64,000 nucleotides of DNA from positions 1 to 64,000 of the forward strand of contig DATJUT010000067.1 in the NCBI GenBank assembly GCA_035502185.1, given 5' to 3'. The notes beneath the pieces were generated by a model that was given only the letters and a program-made list of their open reading frames with translations, ran no database searches and was not told the DNA's origin. Source of the DNA: Gemmatimonadales bacterium. Lineage in GTDB: Bacteria; Gemmatimonadota; Gemmatimonadetes; Gemmatimonadales; JACORV01. Below, piece after piece: positions 41,350 through 50,132 of the stretch. A program made the translations under genes and the position numbers. Positions within the stretch are counted from its first letter, which is position 1; each line of letters starts with the position of its first letter.

Positions 41350-41741
41350 CCGCGCCGATCCCGACTCGCTGGCTGTCGCAGATGGATACGCAGCTGGCCG
41401 ACGCGGAGCGGCGGCTGGCGGCGGCCGCTCAGCACCTCGCGGCCGGCTCCGGTGCGCGGGCCATCGAGGAGGCGTATCCGGGGGTGATGGCGGCGGCGAT
41501 CGTGAGGGTCTGGCTGCGCGACGAGCCGTGGCACACGCAGCGCACCCACGAGGACCTGGGCCGGCTGATCCGCGCGGAGCTGCCGAGCGGCTTCCTCGCC
41601 CTGTACGAGATGAAGGGCGACCGTCGCGGATTCGCCGGCTGGCGGCCGGAGGACGCGCGACCGTTGATCGAGGAGGCGCGGGCCTTCACGGCGTCCGCGC
41701 GCACGGGGGTCGAGGAATGCCGCAAGCGCTCGACGGCCTAG
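41346..41741 (+). CDS. hypothetical helical protein in the glc operon
   Basis: 131 residues, mostly helical, charged and without membrane segments; it looks loosely like a HEPN-type helical bundle but I cannot assign it. Starts with GTG overlapping the glcD stop (GTGA) and overlaps glcE by 25 bases, so it is translated between two subunits of the same oxidase. A role in assembly or regulation of the oxidase is only a suggestion from position. Confidence 0.65.
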   Translation: MTAPIPTRWLSQMDTQLADAERRLAAAAQHLAAGSGARAIEEAYPGVMAAAIVRVWLRDEPWHTQRTHEDLGRLIRAELPSGFLALYEMKGDRRGFAGWRPEDARPLIEEARAFTASARTGVEECRKRSTA

Positions 41742-42877
41742 TCGGCCGGGCCGGCCTCGCGGCGCTCGCCGCCGACGTCCGGGCGGCGGCCGCGGAGGGC
41801 ACGGCGCTCGCGGTGCGCGGCTCCGGCGGCTGGTGGACCGAGCCGCGCCCGGGTGCGCGGGCCCTTCCCATCGGCGGCCTCGACACGGTCTCCGACTTCG
41901 ATCCGGCGGACCTCGTGGTCACCGTGGGCGCGGGCACGCCGCTCGATCGGCTCGCCGCCCGCCTCGCCGAGCGCGGCGCCTGGCTGCCCTTCGACCCGCC
42001 GGGGCCTCCCTCGCGCACCGTGGGCGGGGCCCTGGCCTCGGGGGGGGGCGGCCCGCTCGCCGCCCACTACGGGCCGGCGCGCGACCAGGTGCTCGGCCTC
42101 GCCGTCGTGGCGGGCGACGGCACCGTGGTGCGCCTCGGCGGTCGCGTGGTGAAGAACGTCGCCGGCTTCGACCTCGCCAAGCTGGTGATCGGGGGCCACG
42201 GCGCGTTCGGCATCATCGCGGAGGCGCATCTGAGGCTGCGTGCCCGTCCGCGGGCCGACCGCACCGACGTCTGGTGCGGCAGCGCCGCGTGGGCGGAGCG
42301 CGCGAGCGTGGCCGCGCTGGCCCGGGCTGCGTCGCCGGCGGCCCTGGAGGTGCTGAGCCCCGGGCTGTCGGCGCGACTGGGCTTCGGCGACGGGTGGTCG
42401 CTGGCCGCACGCGCCGTGGGGCCCGGCCCCGGGGTCGCCGAAGAGCTGGAAGGGATCGCTCGTGCCGCCGCCTCGCCCGCGCTGCGCTCGCTCGACGGCG
42501 ACGCGCCGTGGACGTCGTGGAGGGTCGAGGTGGGGCGGTGGCCCGTGGTGCTGCGGCTCGGGGCCGAGCCGCGGACGTGGATGCGCGCGGTGGAGCTGGC
42601 GGAGCGCCACCTCGGCCCACCGCTCGCCGCGAGCGCCACCGTCCCGCGCGGCACGGTCCGCTTCGGCGTCGAGCGCTGCTCCGCCGATGCGATGGCGCGG
42701 CTGCGCGCGGACGCCGCACGCCACGGCTGGCCCGTGATCCTCGAGCGCGCCGACCCGGCGACCCGGACGGCCGCCGGCGTGTGGGGCGCGCTCCCTCCGG
42801 CCGTCGAGCGCATCACCCGCGCGCTCCAGGCCACGTTCGACCCGCCCGGGATCCTCGCCGCGCCGCTGCTCGCATGA
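41717..42877 (+). CDS. glcE: glycolate oxidase subunit GlcE-like (FAD-binding)
   Basis: 386 residues, a shorter second PCMH-type FAD protein: AVRGSGGWW, VTVGAGTPLDRL, FDPPGPPSRTVGGALASGG and GRVVKNVAGFDLAKLVIGG are recognisable family segments. It pairs with GlcD in the GlcDEF complex. ATG start immediately preceded by GAGGA. Overlaps glcF at its end (ATGA). Confidence 0.9.
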   Translation: MPQALDGLVGRAGLAALAADVRAAAAEGTALAVRGSGGWWTEPRPGARALPIGGLDTVSDFDPADLVVTVGAGTPLDRLAARLAERGAWLPFDPPGPPSRTVGGALASGGGGPLAAHYGPARDQVLGLAVVAGDGTVVRLGGRVVKNVAGFDLAKLVIGGHGAFGIIAEAHLRLRARPRADRTDVWCGSAAWAERASVAALARAASPAALEVLSPGLSARLGFGDGWSLAARAVGPGPGVAEELEGIARAAASPALRSLDGDAPWTSWRVEVGRWPVVLRLGAEPRTWMRAVELAERHLGPPLAASATVPRGTVRFGVERCSADAMARLRADAARHGWPVILERADPATRTAAGVWGALPPAVERITRALQATFDPPGILAAPLLA

Positions 42878-44151
42878 CCGCGCGCGCGTGGGCGGGCCTC
42901 GACGCGTGCGTCCACTGCGGGTTCTGTCTGCCGGCCTGTCCCACCTACGAGGTCACCGCCGACGAAGCCGACTCGCCGCGCGGCCGGATCGTGCTGATGC
43001 GCGCGCTGGCCAGCGGGGCGATCCCCGCCGACGACCCGGCTTTGGACCGCCACCTCGACCGCTGTCTGGGATGCCGCGCCTGCGAGAGCGTGTGCCCTTC
43101 GGGCGTCGTCTACGGCCCCGCGCTCGAGGCGGCGCGCGCGGGCATCGCCCGCGCCCGCGGCCAGAGCGCGGCGCTGATCGCAGGCCTGTGGGTGCTGGCG
43201 CGCCCGGCCAGACAGCGGCCCCTGTGGCTGCTCGCGCGCCTCGCACGGGCGACCCGGATGCCCGAGCTGCTGGCGCGAGGCGCGGCCCGCAATGCGGCCG
43301 GCCTCCCGGACTGGACGGTCGCGCCGCCGCCGGCCGTGCTCGCGCTGGCCATGCTCGCGGCCTCCCGTCCAGGGCACTCCAACGGCCGTCGGCCCCCGGT
43401 TGCCGGGCGGCCGTCCGGCCACGGCGACGCCGTGGCCCTGTTCCGGGGCTGCGTGATGGACGGCCTCTTCGGCCACGTGCACCGGGCGACGGTCCGCACG
43501 CTGGCCAGGAACGACGTGGGCGTGCGGGAGGTGCCGGGGCAGGCCTGCTGCGGCGCCCTCGCGGCGCACGCCGGCGAAGCGCAGTCGGCCCGCGCGCTCG
43601 CGCGGGCCAACGTGCTCGCGTTCGACGCCGCGGCTCCGGGCCTGCCGGTGGTCACCAACAGCGCCGGCTGCGGGGCGATGCTGAAGTCCTACGGGGAAGT
43701 GCTGGCCGACGACCCGATGGCCGAGCGTGCGCACGCCTTCGCCGCGCGGGTGCGCGACGTGAGCGAGGTGCTCGCCGAGCGCGGTCCCCGTCGCGCCGGC
43801 CCCCTGCGGCGGCGCGTGGCCTACGACGCGCCGTGCCACCTGTTTCACGCGCAGAAGGTCGTGGAAGCGCCGCTGGCCGTGCTCGCGGCCATCCCCGGGC
43901 TGGAGCTGGTGCCGCTGGAGGACAGCGAGCGGTGCTGCGGCAGCGCCGGCGTGTATTCCCTCCTCCAGCCCCACCTCTCCCTGGACGTCCTGGAGCGGAA
44001 GCTCCGGGCCATCGCCGCCGCCGCACCCGACGTCGTCGCGACCGGCAACCCGGGCTGCCTGATGCAGATCGGTGCCGGCGCGCTGCTGGCCGGATTGGAG
44101 GTCGAGCTGCGGCACCCGGTCGAGCTGCTCGACCTGGCCTACGGCGACTGA
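42874..44151 (+). CDS. glcF: glycolate oxidase iron-sulfur subunit GlcF
   Basis: 425 residues. Two 4Fe-4S ferredoxin motifs, CVHCGFCLPACP (about residues 12-23) and CLGCRACESVCP (about 59-70), carry electrons from the flavin subunits. The two CCG domains (QACCGALAAHAG and ERCCGSAGVYS) are typical of this heterodisulfide reductase-like family. Membrane-associated by analogy. ATG overlapping the glcE stop. Confidence 0.92.
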   Translation: MTARAWAGLDACVHCGFCLPACPTYEVTADEADSPRGRIVLMRALASGAIPADDPALDRHLDRCLGCRACESVCPSGVVYGPALEAARAGIARARGQSAALIAGLWVLARPARQRPLWLLARLARATRMPELLARGAARNAAGLPDWTVAPPPAVLALAMLAASRPGHSNGRRPPVAGRPSGHGDAVALFRGCVMDGLFGHVHRATVRTLARNDVGVREVPGQACCGALAAHAGEAQSARALARANVLAFDAAAPGLPVVTNSAGCGAMLKSYGEVLADDPMAERAHAFAARVRDVSEVLAERGPRRAGPLRRRVAYDAPCHLFHAQKVVEAPLAVLAAIPGLELVPLEDSERCCGSAGVYSLLQPHLSLDVLERKLRAIAAAAPDVVATGNPGCLMQIGAGALLAGLEVELRHPVELLDLAYGD

Positions 44152-44161
44152 CGCGCGCCCG

Positions 44162-44851
44162 GTGACCGACGTCGTCCTGCTCGACTTCAACGGCGTCGTC
44201 GTGGACGACGAGCCCATCCACTTCGCCGCGCTGCGCGACGTCCTCGGGCGTGAGGGGATCGACGTCGACGAGGCCACGTACTACACGGAGTACCTCGGGT
44301 TCGACGACCGCGTGTGCATTCGCGAGGCGTTCCGGCGCTCGGGGCGGCCGCTGGACCGGCCGGCCCTCGACCGCCTCGCGGCCGACAAGGCCGCGCGCTA
44401 CGCCGCCGGCGCCCGCGCCGCCCTGCCTCTGGTTCCCGGGGTGCGCGAGTTCGTGCGCGCCGCCGCGGCCGCCGCGCGCATCGCCGTGGTGAGCGGCGCC
44501 CTGCGCCGCGAGATCACCGCCGGCCTCGAGCGCGCGGGCCTGGCCGACGTGGTCGCCTGCGTGGTGAGCGCCGAGGACGTCACGCGGTGCAAGCCGGACC
44601 CGGAAGGACACCGCCGCGCGCTGGCCGCCGTCGCCAGCCCGCCGGAGCGCGTGCGGGCCGTCGTGGTGGAGGACTCGACGCCTGGGCTCGCCGCCGCGCG
44701 CGCCCTGGGTGCGGGCTGCGTCGCGCTCACGACCTCGCACGCGCGCGAGACTCTCGCCGGCGCCGACCTGGTGTGGGACTCGTTCGAAGGGCACCTGCCC
44801 GCCGAGCTGTCGCCGCTGCTGCGGGAGATCGAGGCATCCGGGCATGCCTGA
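44162..44851 (+). CDS. HAD-family protein, beta-phosphoglucomutase-like, with altered catalytic motif
   Basis: 229 residues with HAD architecture: motif I reads DFNG (Asp8, Asn10) instead of DxDG, motif II VVSGAL, Lys in CKPDPEGH, and motif IV VEDSTPGL. In beta-phosphoglucomutase the second Asp (Asp10) is the acid/base; here it is Asn, which should slow or alter catalysis. Glycolate genes upstream make a phosphoglycolate phosphatase role tempting, but the motif argues for caution. GTG start ten bases after glcF; overlaps ygfZ by eight bases. Confidence 0.85.
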   Translation: MTDVVLLDFNGVVVDDEPIHFAALRDVLGREGIDVDEATYYTEYLGFDDRVCIREAFRRSGRPLDRPALDRLAADKAARYAAGARAALPLVPGVREFVRAAAAAARIAVVSGALRREITAGLERAGLADVVACVVSAEDVTRCKPDPEGHRRALAAVASPPERVRAVVVEDSTPGLAAARALGAGCVALTTSHARETLAGADLVWDSFEGHLPAELSPLLREIEASGHA

Positions 44852-45866
44852 GCCCGCCCCCCTCGTCGGTCGGGACGCCGTCGATCCCGCCGATCGCGCG
44901 GCGCTGGCCACCGGCGCCGGGGTCCTCCGCCGGCCGGGACTGGCGAGGTACCGGCTCGTGGGCAGCGCGCGCGTCACCTGCCTCCAGGGCCTCGTCACCT
45001 GCGACGTGGAGCAGGCCGGCGACGGCAGTCACCTCTTCGGCGCCCTGCTGACGCCGAAAGGGATGATCGTCGCGCCGCTGTGGATCACCCGCCTCGCCGA
45101 CGCCCTGATCGTCGAGGCACCACGCGCCGCGGCGACGGACGTGGCGACCGCCTTCGAGCGCTCCCTGCCGCCTCGCCTGTGCCGCTGCGAGGACGTGACG
45201 GCCGCATCGGCCTCGATCGGCGTCTACGGCCCGGCGGCGCGGGACGTGCTGGCACCGGTCGCAGGGGAGGGTCTGCCGGAAGAGGCCGGCCGGACCGCAT
45301 CGCTGCGACGGGCCGGCGCGGACGTGGCCGTGAGCCGCGTGACCGCACGCGGACTCGACGGCTTCGAGTGCCTCGTGCCCGCCCCGGACGCCGGCGCCCT
45401 GGTCGCGGCGCTGCGGGCTCGCGGAGCCCGCGGCATCTCCCCCGCGCTGCTCGAGGAGCGGCGGATACTCGCCGGCTTCCCGCGCCTCGGCGCCGAGATC
45501 GACGACCGCACGCTGCCGCAGGAAGCGCGACTCGACGACCTCGGCGCCGTCTCCTACACGAAGGGCTGCTACCTCGGCCAGGAAACCGTGGCGCGCGTCC
45601 ATTTCCGCGGGCACCCGAACCGCTGGCTCGCCGGCCTCGCGCTCGAGCGTGACCCTGCGTCGCTGCCGCTGGCGGTCGTCGCGGAGGGTGAGCCCGCCGG
45701 CCGCCTCAGCAGCGCCTGCTGGTGGGCGGCCCGTGACACCTGGGTGGGGCTCGGCGTCGTGCGACGGAGCGTCGCGGCGGGCGCGGCAGTCGAGCTGCCC
45801 GACGGGTCCGTCGCGACGATCCGCGAGCTGCCCTGGGAGGAGCGCGGAACGGAGGGGGCGCCGTGA
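44844..45866 (+). CDS. ygfZ: folate-binding Fe-S cluster assembly protein YgfZ
   Basis: 340 residues, glycine-cleavage T-protein fold, with the diagnostic KGCYLGQE signature (Lys240, Cys242). YgfZ/CAF17 proteins use tetrahydrofolate and help build or repair certain 4Fe-4S enzymes. Its place after glcF, an Fe-S subunit, fits. ATG start; GTGA overlap with the epimerase gene. Confidence 0.92.
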   Translation: MPEPAPLVGRDAVDPADRAALATGAGVLRRPGLARYRLVGSARVTCLQGLVTCDVEQAGDGSHLFGALLTPKGMIVAPLWITRLADALIVEAPRAAATDVATAFERSLPPRLCRCEDVTAASASIGVYGPAARDVLAPVAGEGLPEEAGRTASLRRAGADVAVSRVTARGLDGFECLVPAPDAGALVAALRARGARGISPALLEERRILAGFPRLGAEIDDRTLPQEARLDDLGAVSYTKGCYLGQETVARVHFRGHPNRWLAGLALERDPASLPLAVVAEGEPAGRLSSACWWAARDTWVGLGVVRRSVAAGAAVELPDGSVATIRELPWEERGTEGAP

Positions 45867-46876
45867 AGGTTTTCGTCACCGGCGGCACCGGGCTCGTGGG
45901 GCGCCACCTGATCGCCGCGCTGCGCGCCCGCGGCGACGCCGTCCGCGCCCTCGCCCGGTCCGAGGCGAGCGCCGCCGAGCTGGTACGCCTCGGGGCCGAA
46001 CCGGCGCGCGGTGACCTGTCGGACGCCGCGCGCCTGGACGCCGCGATCGCCGGTTGCGACGCGGTGGTTCACGCCGCGGCGACGGTGCTCGCCGGCGGCC
46101 GTTGGGCCGCGTGGCGCGAGGTCAACGTGCTCGGCACGGAACGGGTCGCGCGCAGCGCCGCGCGGGGCCGGGCCCGCATGATCCACCTCTCGTCCGTCGC
46201 CGTCTACGGCCGCAGCTGCGCGTCGATCGACCGGCCGGGGAACGACGAGGGCTTCGACCTCGCGCAGGCTCCGCTCACCCGCGAGCGCTACGCGCGGTCG
46301 AAGCGCGAGGCGGAGCTGGCGCTGTGGAGCGTGACCCGCCAGACGGGGCTCAGCGCGGTCGCGCTCCGGCCGTGCGTGCTCTACGGGGAAGGGGATCGCT
46401 ATTTCTCGCCGGGGATCGCCCGCGCCCTGCGCCGCGGCCGGGTGCCGCTCATCGGCGACGGGGGCAACCGCATGACGGTGGTGTACGCCGGCAACGTCGC
46501 CGCCGCCGTGGCCGCCGCGCTCGACCACCCGGAGGCCACGGGGCCGTTCAACGTCACCAACGACGGCCAGCTGACCCTGCGCGAGTTCGTCGAGCGGTTC
46601 GCCGCCGGTCTCGGCGTCACGCCGCGCTGGCTCAGGATCCCCCGCGGCCTGGCGTGGTCCGCCGCGCGTGCGTGGGACGCCACCATCGGCGCCCTGGTGC
46701 CTACGGGCGCGCTCTCGCTCACCGTCGCCGTGCAGTTCCTGGCCGGCGACAACCGCTACAGCTCCGCGCGCGCCGAGCGCCTGCTCGGATGGCGTCCCGC
46801 GGTCGCGGCGGCCGACGCCGCCGAGCGCACCGGCGCCAGCTTCCGCGCGCCGCCGCGGGCCGATCCGTACCCCTGA
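45863..46876 (+). CDS. NAD-dependent epimerase/dehydratase family protein
   Basis: 337 residues, extended short-chain dehydrogenase: GGTGLVG (7-13) for the dinucleotide, LSSVAVYG, and the catalytic YARSK (Tyr143, Lys147). GDGGNRMTVVYAGNVA is the usual C-terminal substrate region. These act on NDP-sugars or 3-beta-hydroxysteroid-like substrates; the specific substrate is unknown. GTG start overlapping ygfZ; last gene of the operon, followed by a terminator. Confidence 0.86.
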   Translation: MKVFVTGGTGLVGRHLIAALRARGDAVRALARSEASAAELVRLGAEPARGDLSDAARLDAAIAGCDAVVHAAATVLAGGRWAAWREVNVLGTERVARSAARGRARMIHLSSVAVYGRSCASIDRPGNDEGFDLAQAPLTRERYARSKREAELALWSVTRQTGLSAVALRPCVLYGEGDRYFSPGIARALRRGRVPLIGDGGNRMTVVYAGNVAAAVAAALDHPEATGPFNVTNDGQLTLREFVERFAAGLGVTPRWLRIPRGLAWSAARAWDATIGALVPTGALSLTVAVQFLAGDNRYSSARAERLLGWRPAVAAADAAERTGASFRAPPRADPYP

Positions 46877-46885
46877 AAACACGAA

Positions 46886-46907
46886 GACCCGGAGCGAGCT
46901 CCGGGTC
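46886..46907. terminator. bidirectional terminator between convergent genes
   Basis: A perfect 10-base inverted repeat GACCCGGAGC/GCTCCGGGTC (46886-46895 with 46898-46907), extended by further pairs. It serves the epimerase operon on + and the small lipoprotein gene on minus. Confidence 0.7.
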
Positions 46908-46931
46908 CTCGTGCGAAGAGGGCAGCGAGTC

Positions 46932-47165
46932 TTACATGCCCTTCTTCTTCATCGGGGCCTCGGCCTTCTTCGCGGGCGCGGGCGCCGGAGCGGCAGCCGG
47001 AGCCGCCATCTTCGACGTGTCCGCCCCCATGGCGGGCTTCGTCGTGTCGGCCATCGCCGGAGCCGGCGCAGCGGCCGGAGTCTGCGTTTCGGCCGGGGGC
47101 GCCGCTTCCTTCTTCGCGCACGCCATGAGCCCGAGCACCGCAACTGCCAGGAACAAGCGCTTCAT
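46932..47165 (-). CDS. small Ala/Pro/Lys-rich lipoprotein
   Basis: 77 residues: signal peptide with lipobox GLMAC (Cys16), then a low-complexity chain of Ala, Pro and Lys with repeated PAxAPA and MGADTSKM-like units, ending MKKKGM. No fold is expected; such proteins may be extended periplasmic spacers. The ATG has AAAGGAGA seven bases upstream. A TTGACA/TAGCTT promoter is about 85 bases upstream. Confidence 0.75.
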   Translation of the reverse strand: MKRLFLAVAVLGLMACAKKEAAPPAETQTPAAAPAPAMADTTKPAMGADTSKMAAPAAAPAPAPAKKAEAPMKKKGM

Positions 47166-47250
47166 CGAATCTCCTTTAAACTAGAAATATCTCTCAGCGG
47201 AACACATAACGAGGTCCGTGCGCCGCTGCCGCCGGCCTCAACCGGCGCCT

Positions 47251-47278
47251 AAGCTACCCAACGCCCGCAGACTGTCAA
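47251..47278 (-). promoter_or_regulatory. putative promoter of the small lipoprotein gene
   Basis: On the minus strand: perfect TTGACA (47278-47273), 16 bases, TAGCTT (47256-47251). The -10 hexamer is identical to those at 23633 and 34860. Confidence 0.5.
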
Positions 47279-47596
47279 GGGTAAGCCGGTCCCCATCTCC
47301 GCGGCGCGGGCAGGGAAATCACGCCGCGGACGCGATCCGCCCGCCTCCCCGCAAGCGGTTGTGCCACAGGGGCTTACCGGGGCGCCGGTCGCGCGCGCCG
47401 CACCGCGCCGACGGCCGACTCTCGGCGCCTTCGCCGGGCGGCGCGCAGCGCGCAGCGGATGCGTCCCGAATACCTGCCCCGAGGCCGCGGTGTTTCCACC
47501 GGATCCCGGGGCGCGACGAGCGCCGCCCGGGTGGCGCCGCGGGCCGCCCGCGCAGCGAACCGCGGCCCCGACGCCGAGGCGGTTCTCCCGCGGGCC

Positions 47597-47625
47597 TTGA
47601 ATGGGGACGGTCAGGGTACCAATAT
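47597..47625 (+). promoter_or_regulatory. possible near-leaderless promoter of the AAA+ gene
   Basis: TTGAAT (47597-47602), 17 bases, CAATAT (47620-47625), then seven bases to the ATG at 47633, which has no ribosome binding site. Confidence 0.35.
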
Positions 47626-47632
47626 CCCGGAT

Positions 47633-49099
47633 ATGAGCAAGCCAAGCACGCTGGGTGAACTGGCGCAGTCCGAGTGGGGCGCCCCGGAGCGCCGGACCCG
47701 CACCGTCAAGGACGAGATGCGGGCGAATCTGTTGTGCCGCCTGGAGTCGGAGCAGCCGATCTTCCCGGGCATCGTGGGCTACGACGACTCGGTGGTGCCG
47801 CAGCTGGTGAACGCGGTGCTGTCGCGGCACAACTTCATCCTGCTCGGCCTCCGCGGCCAGGCCAAGTCGCGCATCGTGCGCGGGCTGATCGCCCTGCTGG
47901 ACGAGGAGGTGCCGATTCTCGAAGGCAGCGAGGTCAACGACAACCCGTTCGCCCCCATCTCCAAGTACGGGCGGCTGCTGGTGGAGGAGCACGGCGACCG
48001 CGCGCCGGTGGCGTGGGTGTCGCGCGCCCAGCGCTACGTGGAGAAGCTCGCGACGCCCGACGTGACGATCGCGGACATCATCGGCGACGTGGATCCGATC
48101 AAGGCCGCGCGAGGCGGGCACCTGCTGTCCGACGAGTTGACGATCCACTACGGGCTGTTGCCGCGGGCCAACCGCGGGGTGTTCGCCATCAACGAGCTGC
48201 CGGACCTCGCGGCGAAGATCCAGGTCGGCCTGTTCAACATCATGCAGGAGGGCGACGTCCAGATCAAAGGCTACCCGATCCGCCTCTCGCTGGACGTGGC
48301 GCTGGTGTTCACGGCGAACCCGGAGGACTACACGGCGCGCGGCAAGATCATCACGCCGCTGAAGGACCGGGTCGGCTCCGAGATCACCACCCACTACCCG
48401 CGCACCCTCGAGCTGGGGATGGCGATCACGGACCAGGAGGCGTGGCTCGAGCGCGGCGGCCGGCCGGTGATGGTCCCCGACTTCATCGCGGAGCTGGTGG
48501 AGCGGGTGGCCTTCGAGGCGCGCGGCGACAAGCGCGTGGACAAGCGCTCCGGGGTGAGCCAGCGGCTCCCCATCTCGGTGCTCGAGAACGTCGTCTCCAA
48601 CGCGGAGCGGCGCTCGACGGTCAACAAGGAGAAGACCATCGTGCCGCGGGTGTCCGACGTGTACGCCGCGGTGCCGGCCATCACGGGCAAGCTGGAGCTG
48701 GAGTACGAGGGCGAGCTGCAGGGCGCCGACGTCATCGCGCGGGAGCTGATCCGTCGCGCGGCCGGGGCCACGTTCGGCGACCGCGCCGGGGGCGCCAACG
48801 TGGACGACATCGTGCACTGGTTCGACGAGGGCGGCGCCCTCAAGGTCTCGCACGACGAGCGGTCGGACGCGCTGCTCAAGGGGTTCGGCGTCGTGCCGGG
48901 CCTGCTGGACCTGGTGGACCGGGTGGGGCTGGCCCGGCGCAAGGACCCGGCGACGACCGTCGCCGCGTGCGAGCTGGTGCTGGAGGGCCTGGCGGCGGAG
49001 CGGCGCATCGCGCGCAGCGAGGACGCGGGCTACACGCGCGTCCGCCCCGAGCGGCAGCCACCCTTCCCCAAGTCGGGCCCCGGCAGCCCCTTCGCCTAG
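47633..49099 (+). CDS. MoxR/ChlI-like AAA+ ATPase
   Basis: 488 residues. Walker A is GLRGQAKS (72-79, Lys78), Walker B ends in FAINELPDL with Asn187-Glu188 where Asp-Glu is common, and sensor 1 lies in VFTANPED. This is the magnesium-chelatase/MoxR type of AAA+, which normally works with a von Willebrand A (VWA) partner to remodel or activate a target. A VWA gene lies at 52220, with SPFH, kinase-like and MFS genes in between. No chelatase or methanol dehydrogenase genes occur here, so the target is unknown. Confidence 0.85.
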   Translation: MSKPSTLGELAQSEWGAPERRTRTVKDEMRANLLCRLESEQPIFPGIVGYDDSVVPQLVNAVLSRHNFILLGLRGQAKSRIVRGLIALLDEEVPILEGSEVNDNPFAPISKYGRLLVEEHGDRAPVAWVSRAQRYVEKLATPDVTIADIIGDVDPIKAARGGHLLSDELTIHYGLLPRANRGVFAINELPDLAAKIQVGLFNIMQEGDVQIKGYPIRLSLDVALVFTANPEDYTARGKIITPLKDRVGSEITTHYPRTLELGMAITDQEAWLERGGRPVMVPDFIAELVERVAFEARGDKRVDKRSGVSQRLPISVLENVVSNAERRSTVNKEKTIVPRVSDVYAAVPAITGKLELEYEGELQGADVIARELIRRAAGATFGDRAGGANVDDIVHWFDEGGALKVSHDERSDALLKGFGVVPGLLDLVDRVGLARRKDPATTVAACELVLEGLAAERRIARSEDAGYTRVRPERQPPFPKSGPGSPFA

Positions 49100-49201
49100 C
49101 CGCGGACGGGCCGGCCGCGGGCCGCGCCGGGGCGCCCGCCCGTCCTGTCGCGCTCCGGTCGCGGCCCGTATCTTCGAGCCGTCTGCCACCTGGAGCCCTC
49201 C

Positions 49202-50125
49202 GTGGGCGAGCTGGTCCTCGGTCTCGTGTTCCTCGCCGTCTCCTTCCTCGTCACCACCGCATCCGCCGCCACCAAGAGCCAGGGCCCGCGTCCCATCGGC
49301 GGAATCCTGCGCGCCGCGGCCATCGGCTTCCTCGTGCTGGGGGCCCTGCTGGTCCTAGGCTCGGGCCTGGTGGTGATCCAGCCCGGCGAAGTCGGCGTCC
49401 GCCACGCCTTCGGCACGGTCGATCCCAAGCCGCTCCTGCCCGGAATCCGGCTGGTCACGCCCTGGTCCTCGGTCGAGCGCTTCTCCACGCGCGAGGAGCA
49501 GTTCCCGGAGGTCGGCGGCGATGAGCGGGAGACGATGGACGCGCTGTCGAGCGAGCAGATGGCGATGAAGGTGGACGCGGGCCTTCGCTGGCAGATCGAC
49601 CCCCAGCAGGCGCCGCGCATCTTCACCGAGATCGGCGCCGAGGCGCAGATCCACAGCGCGGTGCGCAACGCCATCCGCAAGGGGGTCCGCGACGGGATGG
49701 TGCAGTACTCCATCAACGACATCAGCAAGCGCACGCTGATCGCCCAGACGATGGAGGCCCTCGTGGACTCGGCGCTGGTCACCCAGCCCCGGGCCGGGGG
49801 CCCGCCGTTCCGCATCGCGCAGGTGACCGCGTTCTTCCTGCGCAACCTCGAGCCGCCCGAGCAGGTGGTGCAGGCGATCAACAACAAGATCGCCCAGGAG
49901 CAGCAGATCGAGACCGAGCGCCACCGGGTCGAGGTGGCCCGGCTGCAGTCGGAGCAGCAGCGGCTCCTGAACCAGACGCTCACCGCCGAGCAGCTGACCA
50001 AGCAGTACCTGGAGGTGCTGCACGACATGAAGAACTCGAACAACCTGGTGATCCTCGTGCCGACCACGGGCGGCGTGCCGATTCTCGACATCAACGCGCT
50101 CCGCAACAGCCTGCGGGGGCGCTGA
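49202..50125 (+). CDS. SPFH/prohibitin-family membrane protein
   Basis: 307 residues. Two membrane segments (about 2-22 and 35-58) precede an SPFH domain (about 60-220), then an Ala/Gln/Glu-rich coiled coil (about 225-265). Prohibitin-like proteins form membrane rings that scaffold proteases or microdomains. GTG start with GGAG about eight bases upstream; TATCTT at 49169-49174 may be its -10. The next gene starts seven bases after its stop. Confidence 0.88.
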   Translation: MGELVLGLVFLAVSFLVTTASAATKSQGPRPIGGILRAAAIGFLVLGALLVLGSGLVVIQPGEVGVRHAFGTVDPKPLLPGIRLVTPWSSVERFSTREEQFPEVGGDERETMDALSSEQMAMKVDAGLRWQIDPQQAPRIFTEIGAEAQIHSAVRNAIRKGVRDGMVQYSINDISKRTLIAQTMEALVDSALVTQPRAGGPPFRIAQVTAFFLRNLEPPEQVVQAINNKIAQEQQIETERHRVEVARLQSEQQRLLNQTLTAEQLTKQYLEVLHDMKNSNNLVILVPTTGGVPILDINALRNSLRGR

Positions 50126-50132
50126 GCGGCGG

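Larger units (their letters stand above)
47166..47632. other. 467-base divergent gap between lipoprotein and AAA+ genes
   Basis: No gene is supported: frames across it lack ribosome binding sites and have no recognisable sequence. It holds the minus-strand promoter at 47251-47278 and a possible + strand promoter at 47597-47625. The middle, about 47280-47595, is very GC-rich and shows nothing else I can name. Confidence 0.5.
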
